DNA of 64,000 nt from Priestia megaterium. Lineage in GTDB: Bacteria > Bacillota > Bacilli > Bacillales > Bacillaceae_H. Made by a program: the position numbers and the translations under genes. The DNA lies in NCBI RefSeq assembly GCF_009497655.1, contig NZ_CP023317.1, forward strand, positions 1,145,501 to 1,209,500. The letters run 5' to 3'. The notes below the pieces were generated by a model, which was not told where the DNA came from, made no database searches, and saw only the letters and a program-made list of their open reading frames with translations. Within the stretch, counting starts at the first letter, position 1, and each line of letters opens with the position of its first letter. Below, piece by piece: positions 58,861 through 64,000 of this stretch.

Positions 58861-59412
58861 TTAATGCATAAAAGTCATTTCTTTTAAAGGCCAGTATTTC
58901 ATGTTGACTTCTCCCATGATTGAAGAGATAGGAGTAAGGCCAAAATGCCTTCCATCTCGGCTGATACGTCTGTTGTCACCTAGCACTAATACGTATCCAT
59001 CGGGTATCGTGCCGTCTGGAGACAGTTCGTACGTTGAAAAATTTTCGGTGAATCGCTCGTAAACGGGCACTTTGGACAAGTATTTATGAAGATGCGGCTC
59101 TTTTTTGACCTTGTTATTTATATACAGAACATCATCTTTGTATTCGACCGTTTCTCCAGGTAAGCCCACAATCCGCTTTACTAGAAAATCACTGCTATAG
59201 GGAGCTTGTAACACGACAATATCAAAGCGCTCCAGCTTGCTGTGTTTGTTAATAATAATTCGATTGCCTTCGTGCAAAATAGGCTTCATAGAATCGCCTT
59301 TTACAGTGTAGGGCTGAAACCAATAGTGCTGAACGACAACAGAAAGCAAAACGGTGCCGAGGATGACGCTTGTGTATGTAAGAATTTCACGCTTTATTTT
59401 TTTATTGATCAT
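58861..59412 (-). CDS. sip: Type I signal peptidase
   Basis: A membrane-bound serine protease that cleaves signal peptides of secreted proteins. The 183-aa enzyme has one N-terminal membrane segment (about residues 12-30), the catalytic serine in KGDSMKPIL (box B), the catalytic lysine in FLVKRIVGLPGETVE (box D) and the substrate-pocket box E as GDNRRISRDGRHFG, with Gly where Ser is usual. Length matches Bacillus SipS/SipT. ATG 59412 follows AAGGTG at 10 bases; the longer frame to 59490 lacks a site. Confidence 0.93.
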   Translation of the reverse strand: MINKKIKREILTYTSVILGTVLLSVVVQHYWFQPYTVKGDSMKPILHEGNRIIINKHSKLERFDIVVLQAPYSSDFLVKRIVGLPGETVEYKDDVLYINNKVKKEPHLHKYLSKVPVYERFTENFSTYELSPDGTIPDGYVLVLGDNRRISRDGRHFGLTPISSIMGEVNMKYWPLKEMTFMH

Positions 59413-59563
59413 AATGGATGAACACCTTCTTAACGGTAAGACTATCAATTTAGGTTTTTCATAGAGATATAACAGTGTTGATTGTACCATTCAGAACTAA
59501 AGTTTTCCATATCTATCTGTTTATGCGTGTATCCCGAAAATATGCTTGGCGGAACAAAAAATG

Positions 59564-59602
59564 AAAAAAGCCGTTATTCTTTAAAATAACGACTTTTCTT
59601 TA
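59564..59602 (-). terminator. Terminator after the LapA-like gene
   Basis: AAAAAAGCCGTTATT/AATAACG-CTTTTCTTT; on the minus strand it follows the LapA-like stop. Confidence 0.75.
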
Positions 59603-59938
59603 TTATAACTGAGCGCGCTCAGTTCGAGTAGCTGGTTGATTTGGTTCTTCTTCTATAACAGGCTCAACAGGCTTATGCTGCTTGATTTCTTCTTCTAGTT
59701 CAGCAATTCGCTTGTTTTTCTGTTTCACTTGTCCTCTTAGTTGAACAATTTTTACAAAGCTCAATGAAGCAGCAACAACTCCTCCAAACACAGCCGTTGT
59801 TAAGATGATTAAAATAAGAGGCCATTTTTGTGAACCAAATACATAGTTAAATTGTACAGGATCGTTGTTAATTACAGCTAAAACAGCAATGATAAGAGCA
59901 AATATAAGTCCTAAAATAAAAAAGCTCTGTCCTTTCAT
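59603..59938 (-). CDS. LapA-domain (YrvD-like) small membrane protein
   Basis: A 111-aa protein: two membrane segments (about residues 5-22 and 38-62), then a coiled-coil (LRGQVKQKNKRIAELEEEIK, about 68-87) and a Pro/Glu-rich cytoplasmic tail. FALIIAVLAVINNDPVQFNY is typical of the LapA domain. AAAGGAAG precedes the ATG. Function in Bacillus unknown; it may organise membrane complexes. Confidence 0.85.
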   Translation of the reverse strand: MKGQSFFILGLIFALIIAVLAVINNDPVQFNYVFGSQKWPLILIILTTAVFGGVVAASLSFVKIVQLRGQVKQKNKRIAELEEEIKQHKPVEPVIEEEPNQPATRTERAQL

Positions 59939-60092
59939 AAGCTGCACTTCCTTTCTTTACATGGTCATTACAACTTTTATAGCGTAACTACTCATCTTAA
60001 GTGTTTGCTATCTTGCTTATAGGTATACGTATCCACATTTAAACAAAATCAAACATTTTCTTGATTATATATATCTTTCTTTTAAAACACAA

Positions 60093-60157
60093 TATATCGA
60101 TTGATGTAGAAGCTTTGACATGTCCAAAGACCTGATAGAGGGGGATTTTTGAGGGAA
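60093..60157 (+). repeat. TATCGATGTAG repeat remnant, copy E
   Basis: TATCGAttGATGTAGAAG followed by a short imperfect stem CTTTGacatgtCCAAAG, then ACCTgatagaGGGGGAttt ttGAGGG, which matches the 3' tail of copies B and D. Stem 2 and the CCCCTTGCGGGG hairpin are missing. A decayed or internally deleted copy in the gap between two minus-strand genes (59939-60228); otherwise that gap holds only the next terminator. Confidence 0.65.
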
Positions 60158-60184
60158 GGGAGTAGGTATAAGGCTTCATTGTCA

Positions 60185-60219
60185 TAAAAAAAGCACGCGT
60201 TCGCCGCGTGCTTTTTTTA
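60185..60219 (-). terminator. Terminator after the YgjP-like gene
   Basis: AAAAAAAGCACGCG-ttcgc-CGCGTGCTTTTTTT. Confidence 0.92.
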
Positions 60220-60228
60220 TGTATAAAC

Positions 60229-60981
60229 TTAAAATGCGTTTAGGGTGTTATCGCTTAACCACTGTTTGCGTTCAGCTGCATCTTCGAATAACTCATCTGC
60301 ATTTGTAAATTGAGAAGCAATGACATATTCAATTGTTGCAAGAGGAGCTGTTAGCAAACGCCAGTTTAATACGATTGTATTATCTTGAGTCGTAGCGTAT
60401 TCTTCACCTAACTCGTCCCACTTAACAGATTCAGGAGCATTGTCAGCTGCTTTTTTAACAGATTTCAAAGCTTCTTGGAATTTTTCACCTGCGCGGCCTT
60501 GGTACCATTCTGTTAATAGTTGTCCAATACCTTCATTTGTTTGCTGCTCGTTCCAGCTTTCAGGTACTGTAGCAATGAATTTTGCACGGAATGTCATTTC
60601 AGCTTTTGCTACATCTCCACGAACGATGTTTAAGCGGTATTGACGCCCTAGGTAAGGGAATTTGTCTCCTTCTTCAAAAGAACCAGTTTTAGCTGCAGAA
60701 GCTGCTGCTTTAGGAGCCTCTTTTTTAGCTGTTTCTTTTTTTACTGCTTCTTTCTTTGGAGCAGCTGGCTTTTCCTCAGCTGGTTGTGAACCGTTTAGTT
60801 GTTTTAAAATCCATGTTGCTTTGCGTGCGATGATTGAACGCACATTGTTTTCATTAAGACCTCTTGGGATAATAACTTTTACCCCTTCTTTGTCACAAAT
60901 TTGCACCGTGATATCGGTTCTATTTGGAACGACTTCAATTTTGTAGTCAATTGTTTGATTGCCTGTTTGATACGTATACAT
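60229..60981 (-). CDS. YgjP-like metallopeptidase-fold protein without zinc motif
   Basis: A 250-aa protein with the YgjP/DUF45 fold (VEVVPNR-type start, PYLGRQYRLNIVRGD near residue 110, NWRLLTAPLATIEYVIA near 205). An inserted Lys/Ala/Pro/Glu-rich low-complexity stretch lies at about 66-97. The HELxH zinc motif expected right after YVIA reads ASQFT (222-226), and the downstream NHS/FW region is replaced. It should not bind zinc. AAAGGAG precedes the ATG. Probably a structural or binding role; not an obvious pseudogene, as the frame is intact. Confidence 0.7.
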   Translation of the reverse strand: MYTYQTGNQTIDYKIEVVPNRTDITVQICDKEGVKVIIPRGLNENNVRSIIARKATWILKQLNGSQPAEEKPAAPKKEAVKKETAKKEAPKAAASAAKTGSFEEGDKFPYLGRQYRLNIVRGDVAKAEMTFRAKFIATVPESWNEQQTNEGIGQLLTEWYQGRAGEKFQEALKSVKKAADNAPESVKWDELGEEYATTQDNTIVLNWRLLTAPLATIEYVIASQFTNADELFEDAAERKQWLSDNTLNAF

Positions 60982-61242
60982 AAAATTTTTCGTACTCCTT
61001 TCTACAAATCTTCATTTTATAAGCAAAGGTAGAGTTTGGTCAAATGAAAGAATAATCAGACAGTTATCAACTGCTGTTGCAGCGCCTTGCAGGAAGATAT
61101 GTATTCCAATATTTAGTGGAAAAGCGCCAATAATAATTGTTTCAATTCTTCTTTAGTTTTTACAAAAAAATATAAAAATATGCCGATACTACTAATATAG
61201 ATTAGACATTCTATGTCTTTAGATTGTATAGGGGATGAAAAA

Positions 61243-62487
61243 ATGAAAAAAGCTTTTCAAAGTTTACGCATGAAAATGCTATGTATGATTGCAGCCATGA
61301 TGGCCATAACATCTACTGTAATTGAAGTAACCAATTATTATCTTATTGTGAAACAAGAGCAAGCAGCTTCGATTACGCTAGTGATTACATTTCTGTTTGT
61401 TTCTTTTACAACTACCGTGTTCTATTTTATCATACGTCGCTACATAATTGCGGTTGAAAATTTGTCAAAAACAATGAAAGGGATTTCAAACGGCGATTTA
61501 TCTGTAGATGTTGTTCCTTTGAAAGGGAAAAATGAGATTAGTACACTCATATCTTCACTTAATGAAATGATGACTCACATGAGAATACTGCGTCAGAAAA
61601 TAAGTAAAACAAAGAGCACGGTCAGTCATTCCTCAGAGCAATTGCTTGTAAGCATGGAGGAAACAAAAACAGCTGTGACAGAAGTTACGATGTCTATTCA
61701 AGAAATTGCTGCGGGTTCTGATAAGCAGTTGCTAAGTGTGGTTGAAACCGAGCAGGCTATGGTGGATATGGCCAAGCTGCTTCAGAAAATGACTGATCAT
61801 TCTTCAAAGGTACAACAATCGATGAACAGAGCCTCTGAACATGCTTCTACCGGAAATGTTGCGGTGAAAGATGTGACGAATCAAATGAATAAAATCTATG
61901 AAACCGTTAAGATATCGACCAGTGAAGTAAAGGGACTCGAAGATCGTTCCGCAGAGATTGGCCGCATTATTAATACGATTACAAGAATTGCTGAACAAAC
62001 AAATCTTCTTGCACTTAATGCTGCTATTGAAGCTGCAAGGGCTGGAGAACATGGAAAAGGTTTTGCTGTAGTGGCAGGGGAAGTACGTAAGCTAGCGGAA
62101 GAATCTAAAACGTCCGCTATACAAATCAGTCATTTGTTAAAAGAAATTGAAGTACAGGCAAAGCGGGCTTATCGAAACATGGAAGTGAATACGGAAGAAG
62201 TCACGCTTGGTATTGCCACTGTCGAAGATGTAACGCAACAGTTTTCCATAATTATGGAAGATGTCTTTGCCGCTCAAGAACAAATGAACAAAATGACAAA
62301 AGCAACAGGAGAGATTGATGGGTATTCGTTTAAGGTAATGGAGTCTGTCATGGCCCTTTCGGAGGTTGCTAAACAAGCAGCTGCTTACGCTGAAGAAGTA
62401 GCTGCGGCTTCACAAGAGGAGTTAGCATCTATAGAAGAACTTGTGATGTTGGCAGCTAATTTAAAATCTACGGTAAGTGAGTCCTGA
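61243..62487 (+). CDS. Methyl-accepting chemotaxis protein with minimal extracellular part
   Basis: A 414-aa chemoreceptor. Two membrane segments lie close together (about residues 12-32 and 46-66), with only a dozen residues outside. A HAMP domain follows (about 66-120) and then a long coiled-coil signalling domain. The hairpin tip [20 protein letters not shown] plus [20 protein letters not shown] (about 250-290) is the conserved CheA/CheW contact. With almost no periplasmic sensor it probably senses the membrane state, an intracellular signal or a partner protein. GGGGATG precedes ATG 61243; no other chemotaxis gene is near. Confidence 0.9.
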   Translation: MKKAFQSLRMKMLCMIAAMMAITSTVIEVTNYYLIVKQEQAASITLVITFLFVSFTTTVFYFIIRRYIIAVENLSKTMKGISNGDLSVDVVPLKGKNEISTLISSLNEMMTHMRILRQKISKTKSTVSHSSEQLLVSMEETKTAVTEVTMSIQEIAAGSDKQLLSVVETEQAMVDMAKLLQKMTDHSSKVQQSMNRASEHASTGNVAVKDVTNQMNKIYETVKISTSEVKGLEDRSAEIGRIINTITRIAEQTNLLALNAAIEAARAGEHGKGFAVVAGEVRKLAEESKTSAIQISHLLKEIEVQAKRAYRNMEVNTEEVTLGIATVEDVTQQFSIIMEDVFAAQEQMNKMTKATGEIDGYSFKVMESVMALSEVAKQAAAYAEEVAAASQEELASIEELVMLAANLKSTVSES

Positions 62488-62509
62488 AGTCTATCTTGAT
62501 ATGTACGTA

Positions 62510-62533
62510 ATACGCGCAGTTTTCTGCGTGTAT
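62510..62533 (+). terminator. Terminator after the chemoreceptor gene
   Basis: ATACGCGCAG-tttt-CTGCGTGTAT followed by T-rich sequence. Confidence 0.75.
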
Positions 62534-62573
62534 TTGTTTTATTTATATCTTTTATAGAAAACGATAAATAGAA

Positions 62574-62634
62574 TTGACACGTTATCAAAGCAGTTGTATA
62601 GTGAGTACGCAAGGCGGCAGTCTGCCTTTTTTTA
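62574..62634 (+). promoter_or_regulatory. Sigma-A promoter followed at once by a terminator hairpin
   Basis: TTGACA (62574-62579), 17-bp spacer, TATAGT (62597-62602), then AAGGCGGCAGTCTGCCTT and a T-run ending near 62633. A transcript from this promoter (about 62609) would be stopped after about 25 bases unless antiterminated. The GNAT gene starts 60 bases further on. Confidence 0.7.
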
Positions 62635-62694
62635 ATTCTTAGTAAACTTATAAGTTAAATAAAATATTTGAGTACTATATAAGGAGACAAAGAG

Positions 62695-63201
62695 ATGAAA
62701 AATGAATTCCGTTTGGCAACAAATGACGACGCGGATAACTTATTGAACTTAACTCTACAAGCATATAAGCCTATTCGAGAGCTAGGCATTCCTTTCTTAG
62801 CAGCTACTGCTGATCTTGCCCTCGTTAAGAAAAATATTTCTCAAAACCTTTGCTATGTATATGAAGAAGATAAAAGAATCGCTGCCACTGTATCTATACG
62901 AATGCCTTGGGGAGAACATCCAGGTCCGTTTGCTGTTCCGCATTTTTGGTGGTTTGCAGTGGACCCGTCGCTTGCCAGGAAAGGCGTTGGATCTAAGCTG
63001 CTGCATCTAGTAGAGGAAGAGGTAATAAAGAATACGTTTAAATCGCCAGGTGTGTCTTTAGGAACAGCAAAAGAACATCCTTGGTTAGTTGAGATGTATG
63101 AACGAAAAGGATATGTTCAAGCTAAAGAAAAGCACCTTGCACAAGGCTATACGACCGTATTTCTTTATAAAAAATTCAATGAGGTACACTCTTTGTCGTA
63201 A
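62695..63201 (+). CDS. GNAT-family N-acetyltransferase
   Basis: A 168-aa acetyltransferase fold protein: FRLATNDDADNLLNLTLQAY at the N-terminus, HFWWFAVDPSLARKGVGSKL near residues 83-102 with the acetyl-CoA loop, and WLVEMYERKGYVQAKEKHLA near 125. AAGGAGA precedes the ATG. An amidohydrolase gene follows 47 bases later, so deacetylation/acetylation of a shared class of amino compounds is possible but unproven. Confidence 0.85.
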   Translation: MKNEFRLATNDDADNLLNLTLQAYKPIRELGIPFLAATADLALVKKNISQNLCYVYEEDKRIAATVSIRMPWGEHPGPFAVPHFWWFAVDPSLARKGVGSKLLHLVEEEVIKNTFKSPGVSLGTAKEHPWLVEMYERKGYVQAKEKHLAQGYTTVFLYKKFNEVHSLS

Positions 63202-63248
63202 AAGATAGAGAAGTGGTCTAAATTAAGAAATGTGAAAGAGTGATAAAT

Positions 63249-64000
63249 ATGACAGATCAATTACTACTAAATACGCTAATAGACATACGCCGTGAGCTGC
63301 ACCGGTTTCCAGAGCTTTCAATGAAAGAATATGAAACAACTAAACGTATTAAAAAGTGGTTAAAGCACTACGATATTTCTATAGCGGATGCATTCCATTT
63401 AGACGTGGGAGCAGTAGCGGAAATTGTGGGAGGAAAGCCGGGACCTACTATCGCTATTCGAGCTGATATTGATGCGCTGCCAATTGAAGAAAAAACCAAT
63501 CTGCCATTTGCTTCTGAAGTGAACGGTGTTATGCACGCATGCGGACATGATTTTCATACGGCTTCTATAATCGGAGCAGCCATTCTTCTCAAAGAGCGTC
63601 AGCAGGAGCTTTGCGGTACGGTTCGATTTATCTTTCAACCGGCCGAAGAAACGGCTTCTGGGGCAAAAATGCTCGTTGAAAAAGGTGTGCTCGAAGGAGT
63701 AGAAGCGATATTTGGAATGCATAACAAACCGAATCTTCCTGTAGGAACCATTGGTGTCAAATCGGGACCTTTAATGGCAAGCGTTGATCGTTTTGAAATT
63801 GACGTCAAAGGAGTAGGCGGTCACGCAGGTATTCCAGAAAAAACAGTAGATCCGATTGCTGCTGCTGGTCAAATTGTTACTAGTTTACAAACCATTGTCA
63901 GCCGTAATCTCAGCCCATTTCAAAATGTTGTTGTCAGCATAACTCAAATCCACGGAGGGAGCTCGTGGAACGTCATTCCTGACAAAGTAACGCTTGAAGG
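63249..64000 (+). CDS. M20-family amidohydrolase, 3' end outside window
   Basis: A cytoplasmic metal-dependent hydrolase of N-acyl amino acids or related amides (M20D, hippurate hydrolase/YxeP-like). The 250 visible residues include RRELHRFPELSMKEYETTKR, IAIRADIDALPIEE, the metal-binding MHACGHDFHTASIIGAA, QPAEETASGAKMLVEKG and GMHNKPNLPVGTIGVKSGPL. AAAGAG lies before ATG 63249. The frame is open to the window edge, about two thirds of a typical 380-390-aa member. Confidence 0.9.
   Translation, partial: MTDQLLLNTLIDIRRELHRFPELSMKEYETTKRIKKWLKHYDISIADAFHLDVGAVAEIVGGKPGPTIAIRADIDALPIEEKTNLPFASEVNGVMHACGHDFHTASIIGAAILLKERQQELCGTVRFIFQPAEETASGAKMLVEKGVLEGVEAIFGMHNKPNLPVGTIGVKSGPLMASVDRFEIDVKGVGGHAGIPEKTVDPIAAAGQIVTSLQTIVSRNLSPFQNVVVSITQIHGGSSWNVIPDKVTLE

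Noticed and set aside
1-64000. CRISPR arrays, tRNA/rRNA genes, prophage, transposases, toxin-antitoxin pairs, replication origin
   Set aside because: None seen. The regular repeats present are single dispersed elements, not arrays, and no cas, integrase or transposase gene was recognised.

Overview
The window reads as chromosome of a low-GC Gram-positive of the Bacillaceae, most likely Priestia (Bacillus) megaterium or a close relative. The reasons are strong AGGAGG-type ribosome binding sites, sigma-A promoters, U-tailed terminators, TnrA/NsrR/Fnr/CcpA/NagR-type operators and a gene set full of Bacillus families (YdaP, YerD, NasDEF, ComK, LCP, CpsB/YwqE, GlcU, YndM). This rests on family recognition, not on a database search. 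The first and last genes are cut by the window edges. No tRNA, rRNA, CRISPR array, transposase or phage gene was seen.

Layout. 1-8.1 kb is a surface-polysaccharide region: a phosphohexomutase (partial), a Wzz-type modulator with its BY-kinase, an LCP ligase, an SGNH-like secreted protein, and three tandem CpsB/YwqE-like proteins that have lost most of their metal ligands. 8.1-11.5 kb holds a YdaP-type ThDP oxidase and a YerD-type glutamate-synthase-like protein. 11.5-16.3 kb is a sugar-acid locus: a GntR repressor, a hydroxyacid dehydrogenase, a four-carbon acid sugar kinase and a GntP permease, with GTATAC operators and overlapping cre sites. 16.3-18.7 kb has a short ComK paralogue convergent with a small sigma factor, then a second SGNH-like protein. 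18.7-23.8 kb is the nitrite assimilation operon nasDEF plus a nitrite channel, behind a crowded control region. 24-31 kb carries a PfkB kinase, a GRP sugar transporter, a DUF2087/GIY-YIG protein, a MATE pump and a cupin. 31-37.6 kb has a degenerate LCP protein, a PilZ protein, CorA with a small leader ORF, and a large secreted subtilase. 40-46 kb is the GlcNAc regulon: nagA-nagB-nagR-SIS facing nagE, with two NagR-type operators between them. 46-64 kb is mixed: a DUF6583-ABC exporter operon, a CNNM/CorC protein, a MerR regulator with a broken start, signal peptidase, a chemoreceptor and an M20 amidohydrolase.

Two dispersed repeat families are the most unusual content. Family 1 has five plus-strand copies (about 17.68, 25.93, 27.02, 32.84 and 60.09 kb). 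Each starts with TATCGATGTAG. Intact copies have a first stem whose sequence is completely different in each copy but perfectly self-complementary, a linker CTAGACCTAA, and a second hairpin capped by CCCCTTGCGGGG. Such copy-to-copy covariation suggests a structured, possibly mobile RNA. Family 2 has three copies (31.11, 45.81 and 57.21 kb), each beginning within a few bases of a stop codon, and each with its own U-tailed hairpin, so they probably serve as terminators.

A second theme is degenerate paralogues. The CpsB trio, one LCP protein and a YgjP-like protein keep the fold signature but lose catalytic residues.
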